A DNA stretch of 29,828 nucleotides from Minisyncoccota bacterium (GTDB lineage Bacteria > Patescibacteriota > Minisyncoccia > SW-4-49-11), in NCBI GenBank assembly GCA_018609785.1, contig JAHEOE010000071.1:1-29828 (forward strand). The letters are read 5' to 3'. Position numbers and translations under genes: made by a program. This document shows positions 7,196-13,797 of the stretch, piece after piece. Position 1 is the first letter of the stretch; each line of letters opens with the position of its first letter. The notes under the pieces are model-generated. The model saw nothing but the letters and a program-made list of their open reading frames with translations, was not told where the DNA came from and did not search any database.

Positions 7196-7774
7196 ATGGA
7201 TTTCCGGCATAGATCAATTCTCATTCGTAAATTCTTACATTTGGGGCTTTTGATCCCACTTGGCGTGTACTGGTGGGTGGCGACTATATACTCGTTTCAG
7301 GTAGGAATATATACATTGCTGGGCTTTCTCATATTTGGTCTTTTTTATGAGACTCTGCGATTGGAGTTCAAGATGCCTGTTCCGTTAGTACATTATATAA
7401 AACGAAATGAGCGTGATGCTCAGGTAGCCGGTATTAATCTTTTGTTGGCAATTATTGTTCTGCATGCGGTTTTTCCGCCCGGAATAGCTCTCAGTGTTTC
7501 TCTTGTGGCCATTATCGGAGACGTGGTTTCGGGATTGGGGAGGTTGTATGGTAGAATACGATTAAGGTCTGATTCTTTACAAAGTGGAGAAGGACTTCTG
7601 ATAGCTTTCTTGGTTGATGCTCTCATATTTATCGCGGTTTTAGGGCCCGGTTGGTATGTTGGCATCTTGGCGGCGGTAGCTGTTATTCTGGAGAATATCA
7701 CTTCTACTGTGGATGACAACCTTGTCGTACCTTTTGTTGTTGGAATACTTGCACACATAATCCTCATGTTATGA
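7196..7774 (+). CDS. Dolichol kinase / CTP-dependent lipid kinase-like integral membrane protein
   Basis: The 192 residues are almost entirely membrane helices (six or seven). The pattern fits the dolichol kinase/phytol kinase/CDP-DAG-synthase-like family: RKFLHLGLLIPLG at the N terminus, the loop GDVVSGLGRLYGR followed by a serine-glycine pair in SLQSGEGLLIAFLV, and the C-terminal VDDNLVVPFVVG that corresponds to the family's D-N-hhhP segment. Members transfer phosphate from CTP to a polyprenol or related lipid. A role in polyprenyl-phosphate or phospholipid supply for the envelope is an inference. An AAGGAAA ribosome binding site precedes the ATG. The stop overlaps the next start (ATGA at 7771-7774), so it is coupled to the actin-like gene. 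Confidence 0.7.
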   Translation: MDFRHRSILIRKFLHLGLLIPLGVYWWVATIYSFQVGIYTLLGFLIFGLFYETLRLEFKMPVPLVHYIKRNERDAQVAGINLLLAIIVLHAVFPPGIALSVSLVAIIGDVVSGLGRLYGRIRLRSDSLQSGEGLLIAFLVDALIFIAVLGPGWYVGILAAVAVILENITSTVDDNLVVPFVVGILAHIILML

Positions 7775-8946
7775 GTCCGTTATTCGGAAAAAAGAAAAAC
7801 AAAACATATCATCTAGCCTTAGACATCGGTACCCAGTATGCGAAAGCGGTCCAATTTAGTATTGGTGAAGAGAATGAAGTTGAAATTTGGGGTACGGGGC
7901 TTAACAAACAGCGTGATGGAGCTGTGGAAAACGGACGAATTAAGCATAGTTCTCGAGTGGCGCGAGTAGTTGAAAATACGGCTATTGAGGCGAATCATTT
8001 TGACAGTTTTGAAAATACGTCACTGTTGGTAGGCCTCTCGGGGGCTTATGTTAAAGAACATATCACCACTGCGTGGCATCGACGTGCTAAACCACGTAAG
8101 AAAATAAAAAATGGAGAATGGGAGCAAATTGTAGAAAGTCTTCGGGCCCAGGTCGAAGAAAGCACTCCGGAATGGGATACTGATTTACGTCTTGCACACA
8201 GTTCATTGGTTAGTACTTCGGTTGATGATGAACGAGTACAGTCCCCGGTAGGGACAAAAGGTGAACGATTGGAAGCTCAGGTTTTTCGTACGTACGCTCC
8301 CAAAGAACATCTACAAACTCTTGAAGAAATGGCCGAGGGAATGGAAATATCCGTCTCGGGAATGATTTCGGAAAGTTTTGCCACAGCCCAGTTGATTTCC
8401 GCCTATTATCCGCAAGCGGACTTTCTTTTGGTAGATATTGGTAGTTCAACTACCACCGTTTCCCGTATTGAAGGAGGACTTATTCAACAGACTACCTACT
8501 TTAGCATTGGAGGTTTAAGCTTTACTCGGCGCATAGCGCAAGAGTTGGAGACGTCATTTGTAGAGGCGGAGAGTGTCAAGGTGCAGTATTCCATGGCTCA
8601 GCTCTCCAAAAAAATCTCTCATAAATTGGCTGAGTTGTTAAAGGAAGATGTACGTATGTGGGTGGAAGGACTGGAAGTGAGTTTACATATGTTAACTCGC
8701 AATAAGCGAGACCGGTTACCTTCTGTCATTCTTCTGCACGGAGGAGGTTCCAACTTGATCGGTATTAAGGAAGCGTTGGAATTTGACACCTGGTACGAAA
8801 ATGTGGCTTTTCATGAGCGTCCCAAAATCGGCGTTTTTCACCCCACGCAATTAGCAGGAGTGGTGGATTACGCCGGAGCAGCGGATGATCCGTTATATAC
8901 CAATGTCATTGCGCTTGCGGCTTTGGCACCGACATTTAATTCCTGA
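7771..8946 (+). CDS. FtsA/PilM-like actin-fold ATPase
   Basis: The 391 residues carry the actin-superfamily nucleotide-binding motifs in order: phosphate-1 ALDIGTQYAKAV (~17-28), phosphate-2 LLVDIGSSTTTVSRI (~222-236) and the adenosine motif VILLHGGGSNLIGIKEAL (~318-335). An SHS2-like insertion lies between (~80-200), as in FtsA and PilM. No C-terminal amphipathic membrane helix like that of FtsA is evident; the protein ends LAALAPTFNS. It could be the FtsA that links FtsZ to the membrane or a PilM-type protein. The next two genes encode a bitopic and a polytopic membrane protein, reminiscent of a PilM-PilN-PilO-like or divisome arrangement, so its partners are probably these neighbours. Confidence 0.75.
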   Translation: MSPLFGKKKNKTYHLALDIGTQYAKAVQFSIGEENEVEIWGTGLNKQRDGAVENGRIKHSSRVARVVENTAIEANHFDSFENTSLLVGLSGAYVKEHITTAWHRRAKPRKKIKNGEWEQIVESLRAQVEESTPEWDTDLRLAHSSLVSTSVDDERVQSPVGTKGERLEAQVFRTYAPKEHLQTLEEMAEGMEISVSGMISESFATAQLISAYYPQADFLLVDIGSSTTTVSRIEGGLIQQTTYFSIGGLSFTRRIAQELETSFVEAESVKVQYSMAQLSKKISHKLAELLKEDVRMWVEGLEVSLHMLTRNKRDRLPSVILLHGGGSNLIGIKEALEFDTWYENVAFHERPKIGVFHPTQLAGVVDYAGAADDPLYTNVIALAALAPTFNS

Positions 8947-8951
8947 CGTTT

Positions 8952-10478
8952 ATGGCAAAACAAAAATCTGACTATCCTAACTATACTCACGTTATTATTC
9001 ACCGAAATGACACTCTGTCGGATATTCTGTATAGTATTCGGCATACAAAGGAAGAGAAAGTTTTGGTCTATCTTCCCGACCAGATGAAGACGCTTTCTCA
9101 TGTATCCAATGCTCGAATTTTACAGCGTGAACTGGAACGTCAATCAAAGCAGGTGGTCTTTTGTACGCCGGATAGTTCCATCGCGCGGACATTGGAAAGT
9201 CAAGGATTGAGCGTGGAAACGGGGGGAATGGATATTGATGAGAATGAAGAAGATTCTATGCAGGATTCCGATCCGTTCACGGAGTTTTTCCGCTCATATC
9301 CCGGTGAACAAACGTCGTCATCCTCGCAACGGGAGGTCAGTTCGATCGCCCATCAAAAACGTAAACCATGGTATGCTCATTTTTGGGCCATTACCGGAGG
9401 ATTGCTCTTGGGAGTTGCGGTTGTTGTGGTAGCAGTGATGTATTATGTTCCTCAAGCAACGGTGACCATTGCTTTTACGGGAGAACCAATCAAGAAGGAG
9501 TATAAAGTTTTATTTGATCCTTCGCAAAATGAGGCGGATAAGGATAATTTGATAATTCCCGCGACGGTGAAACGTCGTGAAGGGCGAGTGAGTAAGACAT
9601 TCGAAACCTCCGGACAAGCTACGGAAGATAAGAAAACCAGATTGCAACTTACGGTCAAGAATGAGCGTGGCAGGGCACAAAGCATGGCTGCTCAAACGTG
9701 GTTCAGAAGTTCGGAGGGACGTATTTATAAAACTCAGAAATCTGTTGTTGTCCCTGCGGGAGGGGAAATTACCGTTGATGTTGTGGCGAATAAACCCGGC
9801 TATGAATATGTACTTTCTCAAGGAGCGAGGTTGGAAATTCCCGCTTTGGCTACGAGTCGTATTTACGGTGTGGTTGATGAAGTGAAAGAAACCGGAAGTA
9901 CGGCGGGTACGGCATATGTTTCAGAGAAGGATCGAAAAAACGCTCAGGACGAACTTAAACGGATGCTCTCTCAAAAACTTTCCAAGCAAATACGTGACGA
10001 AGCGGAACGAAAAATTACGCTTCTGAATTCGGCCCAGATCTTTGAAGAGGTCTCATATCAGCGGTTGCCTGAAGCAGGCACTGAAACAAAGTCTTTCCGT
10101 CCCACCCTTGAAGCCAAAATCGGAATTCTTGCCTATGATGAGACCGAGCTTTTGGAGATGATTCGGGAGCATGTGGAAAGGCAAACTCCGGAAAACAAGC
10201 GTTTAACCGATAAGGTGAAATTGACGTTTTCGGAGCCTTTGAAAGGAGATCTTGAAGAAGGAATAACTGTACGAGCATTCGGAGAATATACCGCTCATAC
10301 CCGGTTGGATCAGAACCGTGTTCGAGAAGATTTGACGATGAAATCTTTTCAAGAAGTGAGGGATTATATGCAACAGTTTTCCGGAGCCAAAGAAGTCAAT
10401 GTTGAGTTGTCCCCCAAGGTTTGGCCGCGTATGCCCGTATTTAAACGTAATATAACCGTGGAAACCAAAGGAGTATGA
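8952..10478 (+). CDS. Bitopic membrane protein with large external baseplate-J-like region
   Basis: The 508-residue protein has three parts. Residues ~1-95 form a soluble alpha/beta domain (KVLVYLPDQMKTLSHVSNAR, VVFCTPDSSIARTLESQGL) resembling a small Rossmann-like fold. An acidic/serine-rich linker covers ~95-135. A single membrane helix at ~147-168 (FWAITGGLLLGVAVVVVAVM) is followed by about 340 residues of beta-rich external sequence starting PQATVTIAF. Proteins of this layout in CPR genomes are often labelled 'baseplate J-like'; I recognise the layout but not a proven function. It sits six bases after the actin-like gene and overlaps the next gene by ATGA, so the three probably form one membrane complex, with the soluble N-terminal domain facing the actin-like protein. 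Confidence 0.6.
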   Translation: MAKQKSDYPNYTHVIIHRNDTLSDILYSIRHTKEEKVLVYLPDQMKTLSHVSNARILQRELERQSKQVVFCTPDSSIARTLESQGLSVETGGMDIDENEEDSMQDSDPFTEFFRSYPGEQTSSSSQREVSSIAHQKRKPWYAHFWAITGGLLLGVAVVVVAVMYYVPQATVTIAFTGEPIKKEYKVLFDPSQNEADKDNLIIPATVKRREGRVSKTFETSGQATEDKKTRLQLTVKNERGRAQSMAAQTWFRSSEGRIYKTQKSVVVPAGGEITVDVVANKPGYEYVLSQGARLEIPALATSRIYGVVDEVKETGSTAGTAYVSEKDRKNAQDELKRMLSQKLSKQIRDEAERKITLLNSAQIFEEVSYQRLPEAGTETKSFRPTLEAKIGILAYDETELLEMIREHVERQTPENKRLTDKVKLTFSEPLKGDLEEGITVRAFGEYTAHTRLDQNRVREDLTMKSFQEVRDYMQQFSGAKEVNVELSPKVWPRMPVFKRNITVETKGV

Positions 10479-10903
10479 TTACCTGGCTTGGTATTATCAT
10501 TCTTATAGGACTTACTGCGGGAGCGTTATGGTATCCGGAACAATGTACCAATCAATTGGAACGGATGGGGATAACGGTATTTTCCGGCAATCAAAGTCAA
10601 CGTACTCGTCACATTCAGTTTCGTACGGGAGTATTAGTCGTTTTTGTTACCATTCTACTTATGATAATTGGTGGTCGACAAATACAGATTGGTATGGCAG
10701 GGGTTGTTTTGGGAATACTGTGTGTGTATTATTCTACAAAGATTGCGCGTATGTTTGGGGCTGATTTACCTTCTTTGGGAGGAATGGCTCCGAATACCGT
10801 AGTAAATGTTACGGGATTGGGATTGATCATGTTTGGTGTAGGATGGATGACAGGCATACTTCAGGACATTTTACGGGCGGTTATAGTTGTTTTTTCCTCG
10901 TAA
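10475..10903 (+). CDS. Unknown four-helix membrane protein
   Basis: The 142 residues form about four membrane helices (near residues 4-20, 48-66, 70-88 and 112-140), with a short soluble loop after the first (WYPEQCTNQLERMGITVFSG). No family is recognised. The start overlaps the preceding stop by four bases (ATGA at 10475-10478), so it is the last member of the operon beginning at alaS or at 7196. Its 3' end contains the -35 of a promoter that reads towards hsp20. Confidence 0.6.
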   Translation: MITWLGIIILIGLTAGALWYPEQCTNQLERMGITVFSGNQSQRTRHIQFRTGVLVVFVTILLMIIGGRQIQIGMAGVVLGILCVYYSTKIARMFGADLPSLGGMAPNTVVNVTGLGLIMFGVGWMTGILQDILRAVIVVFSS

Positions 10904-10914
10904 ATGCGTATAAT
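10887..10914 (+). promoter_or_regulatory. Upstream promoter (P1) of hsp20
   Basis: TTGTTT at 10887-10892, a 16-base spacer and TATAAT at 10909-10914, lying across the stop codon of the preceding gene. Confidence 0.55.
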
Positions 10915-10923
10915 ACATTCTCC

Positions 10924-10952
10924 TTGCAAGAATAAGAGAGCTCTGATAATAT
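10924..10952 (+). promoter_or_regulatory. Downstream promoter (P2) of hsp20
   Basis: TTGCAA at 10924-10929, a 17-base spacer and TAATAT at 10947-10952. The predicted start is near 10959, about 25 bases before the ATG. No CIRCE-type inverted repeat is seen between promoter and gene. Confidence 0.5.
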
Positions 10953-10983
10953 AAAGATAATCTAAGTATAAGTAGAGAAATAT

Positions 10984-11562
10984 ATGTCGAGTATCCTACG
11001 AAAATTGACCGGTGCTACGGAGTTTGAAGATGAAGATGAAGATATTGAGGAGGAAGAAGATTTGCGAGAAAGCTTGAAAAGCAAATTCAACGATATGGAC
11101 GATGATGACGAAGAGGACGAAGAACCGGAGCCGCCGCGAAAAGAGAAAACGCGTGCCAAAGAAAAAGAACCTGAGGAGGAGTCTTATATCGAAGAACGTC
11201 AGGCTCGGCATGCTCAACAAGATGACGAAGATGACGCCGAAGGAGTTCTTACCATTGATGTGTATCAGACCGAAAATGATATTGTTATCGTCTCTACGAT
11301 TGCGGGTGTTACGTCAAATGATCTGGAGGTTTCCATCACCAATGATATGGTCACCATTAAAGGCGAGCGTCGAAATGTGGCGGATGTCCGAGATGATGAT
11401 TATTTTTATCAGGAATGTTATTGGGGGTCGTTTTCCCGCTCGGTAATTTTGCCGATTGATGTAGATGCCGAAAATGCCAAAGCCGAACTTAAAGATGGTG
11501 TTTTGCAGGTCTTTTTGCCGAAGTCGGAAAAGGTGAAAAGCAAGCGAATTCCGATTAAGTAA
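10984..11562 (+). CDS. Hsp20/alpha-crystallin small heat shock protein
   Basis: This is an ATP-independent holdase chaperone. Residues ~85-190 form the alpha-crystallin domain: ILTIDVYQTENDIVIVSTIAGV is the entry strand pattern, DLEVSITNDMVTIKGER the central sandwich, and AELKDGVLQVFLPK is the family signature A-x-x-x-n-GVL-x-x-x-h-P. The protein ends KSKRIPIK, with an I-P-I motif of the type that docks between subunits in oligomers. The N-terminal ~85 residues are very acidic (runs of D/E at ~15-55) and charged, unlike the hydrophobic N-terminal arm of most small heat shock proteins. This implies disorder and different client contacts. Two promoters precede the gene and a terminator follows. 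Confidence 0.9.
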   Translation: MSSILRKLTGATEFEDEDEDIEEEEDLRESLKSKFNDMDDDDEEDEEPEPPRKEKTRAKEKEPEEESYIEERQARHAQQDDEDDAEGVLTIDVYQTENDIVIVSTIAGVTSNDLEVSITNDMVTIKGERRNVADVRDDDYFYQECYWGSFSRSVILPIDVDAENAKAELKDGVLQVFLPKSEKVKSKRIPIK

Positions 11563-11590
11563 AAGATTGGAAGGTATATTTTGACTGTAT

Positions 11591-11615
11591 GCGGCGGAGC
11601 TTCCGTCGCTTTTTT
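11591..11615 (+). terminator. Rho-independent terminator after hsp20
   Basis: GCGGCGGA (11591-11598) pairs with TCCGTCGC (11602-11609), with one G-T pair and a three-base loop, followed by TTTTTT. Confidence 0.93.
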
Positions 11616-11616
11616 C

Positions 11617-11645
11617 TTGACGTGAAAAAAAATACGCGGTATACT
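11617..11645 (+). promoter_or_regulatory. Promoter of the rplJ-rplL operon
   Basis: TTGACG at 11617-11622, a 17-base spacer and TATACT at 11640-11645. The predicted start is near 11652, leaving a 139-base leader before rplJ. Confidence 0.85.
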
Positions 11646-11651
11646 CTATGG

Positions 11652-11790
11652 TAACAGCCCGAGACCATCGGCGGGACCATGTCCGTAAGTGACCGATGCA
11701 GGTTCGAATAGAGAATATCGTGTTCAATATTCGGTAGCTTGTTGTGTCTCGGCTGGAGTGGTCGAGAATTTTTTAGTAATCGAATCGTAT
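11652..11790 (+). ncRNA. Structured 5' leader of rplJ-rplL, probable L10 autoregulatory RNA
   Basis: The leader folds into a branched structure. CCGAGAC (11659-11665) closes with GTCTCGG (11746-11752). Inside lies a stem CATCGG/CCGATG (11666-11671 with 11693-11698) carrying GGAC/GTCC (11674-11677 with 11681-11684) with an asymmetric internal loop rich in G and A, which is compatible with a kink-turn. A second arm contains GAATA/TATTC (about 11706-11732). In other bacteria the L10-L12 complex binds a kink-turn-containing rplJ leader and represses its own operon. Position before rplJ and shape support the same here, but I assign it by location and manual folding only. Confidence 0.6.
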
Positions 11791-12315
11791 ATGCCACTGA
11801 CTAAATCGCAAAAGAAAGAGGTTGTCAAAGAATTGACCGATCTCGTTGGATCTCATGAAGGTGCGATTTTCGTTCGGTTTGGCGGTAGTGACGTAGAGAC
11901 GGTTCGTTCCTTCCGGCGTACAATACGTGCCGAAGAGGGGACGTATAAAGTAGTGAAGAAAACTTTACTCGCCAAAGCCTTTCGGTTGAATGGTATGCAT
12001 GGTGATCCTGTTTTGGAGCTTGATGGTAATCTTGGTGTGATTTTCGGACCTGATCCGGTTACCGCAGCCAAAACGGTTCATACGTTCGCAAAGAGTGTAG
12101 ATACCATGGAACTTACCGGTGGTGTGCTTAACGACCGCTTTCTCTCTGCTGAGGAGGCGGAAGCTTTGGCCCAATTACCCTCACGCGAGCAATTGTACGC
12201 TCAGGTTTTGGGAACGCTTACCGCGCCTATGTCGGATATGATGTCCATTTTGAACGGAAACGCACGCAGCTTCGTACAGCTGTTGAGCTCATACCGTGAC
12301 GCTCAAAGCGCATAA
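11791..12315 (+). CDS. rplJ: 50S ribosomal protein L10 (uL10)
   Basis: This is the ribosomal stalk base, which binds 23S rRNA and carries L12 dimers. The 174 residues begin MPLTKSQKKEVVKELTDLV and continue with the family pattern GAIFVRFGGSDVETVRSFRR, then YKVVKKTLLAKAF and LDGNLGVIFG. The C-terminal helix region that holds L12 is at ~140-174. An in-frame GTG-type extension to 11689 exists but would run through the structured leader, so ATG 11791 is chosen; all L10 homology begins there. No Shine-Dalgarno is visible. rplL follows after 18 bases. Confidence 0.95.
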   Translation: MPLTKSQKKEVVKELTDLVGSHEGAIFVRFGGSDVETVRSFRRTIRAEEGTYKVVKKTLLAKAFRLNGMHGDPVLELDGNLGVIFGPDPVTAAKTVHTFAKSVDTMELTGGVLNDRFLSAEEAEALAQLPSREQLYAQVLGTLTAPMSDMMSILNGNARSFVQLLSSYRDAQSA

Positions 12316-12333
12316 ATAAGATAATTTTACCGT

Positions 12334-12765
12334 ATGGCAGAAGAACAAGAAGCCACGCAACAAGAACAGGTAGAAGTACCGGAAAAATTCCAAGACATTG
12401 TGGAACGTGTAGAGCAGATGAGTGTGTTGGAACTCTCCGAACTTGTAAAAGTTCTTGAAGATCGACTTGGTGTCTCCGCAGCCGCTCCTGTCGCCGCCGC
12501 TCCTGCCGCCGCGGGAGGTGGAGAAGAAGCCGGTGGAGAAGAAGAAGCCGAACAGACCTCCTTTGATGTGGTGATCAATGATCCGGGAAGTTCTAAGATC
12601 CAAGTGGTTAAAGCTGTTAAAGCGGAAACCGGACTTGGACTCAAGGAAGCCAAAGAGATCGTGGACAATCCGCCCGGCACTGTCAAGGAAGGTGTGGACA
12701 AAGAGTCCGCGCAAGAATTGGTCAGCCAGTTGCAAGAACTTGGTGCCGATGTGGAGATGAAGTAA
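12334..12765 (+). CDS. rplL: 50S ribosomal protein L7/L12 (bL12)
   Basis: This is the stalk protein that recruits translation GTPases. The 143 residues show the N-terminal dimerisation domain (QMSVLELSELVKVLEDRLGV), an alanine/glycine/glutamate hinge (~50-78) and the C-terminal domain with FDVVINDPGSSKIQVVKAVK, GLGLKEAKEIVDNPP and a final ELGADVEMK. About 20 glutamate/glutamine-rich residues precede the normal N terminus, making it longer than the usual ~120-130 residues. It ends the L10 operon and is followed by a terminator at 12797-12838. Confidence 0.97.
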   Translation: MAEEQEATQQEQVEVPEKFQDIVERVEQMSVLELSELVKVLEDRLGVSAAAPVAAAPAAAGGGEEAGGEEEAEQTSFDVVINDPGSSKIQVVKAVKAETGLGLKEAKEIVDNPPGTVKEGVDKESAQELVSQLQELGADVEMK

Positions 12766-12796
12766 GACTTCATCATGAGAACTAGTTTCTCGGAGA

Positions 12797-12838
12797 CAGA
12801 GGACATTTCCATTCGGGGGAGTGTTCTCTGCTTTTTTT
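12797..12838 (+). terminator. Rho-independent terminator after rplL
   Basis: CAGAGGACA (12797-12805) pairs with TGTTCTCTG (12822-12830), nine pairs with one G-T, followed by C and seven T. The T run is shared with the solitary repeat end at 12834-12851. Confidence 0.85.
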
Positions 12839-12851
12839 GAGATGGCCTCTA
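12834..12851 (+). repeat. Solitary terminal repeat of the ~170-bp element family
   Basis: TTTTTGAGATGGCCTCTA is identical over 18 bases to the right end of the element at 17480-17646. No matching left end or core is found upstream, so this is a relic, a one-ended copy, or a terminator that recruited the sequence. Confidence 0.65.
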
Positions 12852-12863
12852 CATGTTTTCTAA

Positions 12864-12892
12864 TTGACCCTGTGAGGAAAATTTGCTACATT
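12864..12892 (+). promoter_or_regulatory. Promoter of the winged-helix gene
   Basis: TTGACC at 12864-12869, a 17-base spacer and TACATT at 12887-12892 with an upstream TG (extended -10, TGC-TACATT). The predicted start is near 12900, 18 bases before the ATG. Confidence 0.75.
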
Positions 12893-12917
12893 ACGGAGTG
12901 TAACGCATAGAATCGAT

Positions 12918-13514
12918 ATGTTGCAGAAAGGTCCGCTTACGTATCTCTTTGGACACAACAAGCTTAAATTGCTTCGGTTCTTTTTTTATAATCCCGATTC
13001 TTATATTTCCTTCAGAGAGATTGCGCGACGTACCAAAATCTCACAGAAGAAATTGGAAGAAGAGTTGAAAGAGGCGAAAAAGTATGAAGTAATTCTTGAA
13101 GACGAGGAAAATGGAGAAGCGGTATATACGTTAAATCGAGGTATCCCCGTTTTTGAAGGTCTGGAACGCGTGGTCTTTGAGTTGGGAGAACCGTTTTTCC
13201 GAGAAATGGCTGATAAAGTGGAGCGTGTGGGAGATGTTCAGGCGGTGATTTTGCAGGGTGTATTCGTAGAACGTTCTGAAGATCGTATTGATATGTGTTT
13301 GATCGTCGATAACGTAGACAAGAAAAAGTTAACCGCTTTTGTGCGGACTGTAGAAGCGGAACTTGGTACTGAAGTTCGGTATACGCTTATGTCCACGGAT
13401 GAGTTTGTATATCGGCGAGAGATGTTTGATCGGTTTGTTTGGAACTTAATCGAGAATGGACAAAAGCGGGTTCTTTTTGATAGAATAGGGATCGAGGAAG
13501 AAAAAAACTCTTAG
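12918..13514 (+). CDS. Winged-helix protein with nucleotidyltransferase-like C-terminal domain
   Basis: The 198 residues open with a winged helix (YLFGHNKLKLLRFFFYNPDS, then FREIARRTKISQKKLEEELK as helix-turn-helix, and a wing ending VYTLNRG at ~78). The second half (~100-198) has a strand-turn pattern VQAVILQGVFVERSEDRIDMCLIVD. It recalls the minimal nucleotidyltransferase fold (GS/G-x-x-x-x-DxDhhh), but the GS pair and first aspartate are not conserved, so catalysis is unlikely. Such fused regulators are common in CPR genomes; target and ligand are unknown. It is transcribed from its own promoter, and tRNA-Phe follows 27 bases downstream, possibly on the same transcript. Confidence 0.65.
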   Translation: MLQKGPLTYLFGHNKLKLLRFFFYNPDSYISFREIARRTKISQKKLEEELKEAKKYEVILEDEENGEAVYTLNRGIPVFEGLERVVFELGEPFFREMADKVERVGDVQAVILQGVFVERSEDRIDMCLIVDNVDKKKLTAFVRTVEAELGTEVRYTLMSTDEFVYRREMFDRFVWNLIENGQKRVLFDRIGIEEEKNS

Positions 13515-13541
13515 GGTGCTTTTCTTTCAAAAGAACGTATC

Positions 13542-13618
13542 TGCCGCGATAGCTCAGCTGGTAGAGCACGGGTCTGAAGAACCCGGATCGCGTAGGTTCA
13601 AGTCCTACTCGCGGCACC
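13542..13618 (+). tRNA. tRNA-Phe (anticodon GAA), CCA encoded
   Basis: A full cloverleaf is present: acceptor GCCGCGA/TCGCGGC, D arm GCTC...GAGC, anticodon stem CGGGT/ACCCG with loop CTGAAGA, and T arm GTAGG-TTCAAGT-CCTAC, then A and an encoded CCA (13616-13618). The anticodon is GAA. The base after the anticodon is G, where most bacterial tRNA-Phe have A37. No terminator is evident after it. Confidence 0.95.
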
Positions 13619-13628
13619 ATTTTATGAG

Positions 13629-13681
13629 AATGTATCTTAAAAATCTTTTATCTTCTAGTAATATACTATATAGCAACGAAA
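13629..13681 (+). repeat. Empty-site relative of the sequence flanking the element at 18841-19008
   Basis: Bases 13629-13657 match 18814-18842 at 21 of 29 positions without gaps, and 13658-13681 match 19009-19032 at 19 of 24. The two halves join here at a single TA (13656-13657). In the other copy they are separated by a complete ~170-bp element with TA on both sides. Most mismatches are transitions. Confidence 0.55.
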
Positions 13682-13797
13682 CTTTCTTTCCCTCGAAGTT
13701 TTTAAGTGACCGTTCGAATTTTGATAAAGAGTGAGATGCTCCGAAAGGGGGCGGAGGAATTCTCCTAAGTTTAAGATGACTTCTAGTGAGTAATGAT

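Noticed and set aside
11695..11720. tRNA-like GGTTCGAAT in the rplJ leader
   Set aside because: No acceptor stem or anticodon arm can be built around it; the pairing found fits a leader RNA instead.
11689..11790. Extended rplJ start at 11689 (208-residue version)
   Set aside because: It would translate the structured leader; L10 similarity begins at MPLTKSQ (11791).
12327..12812. 161-residue serine-rich minus-strand frame over rplL
   Set aside because: It is the antisense shadow of the alanine/glutamate-rich rplL gene; the composition is an artefact of the complement.
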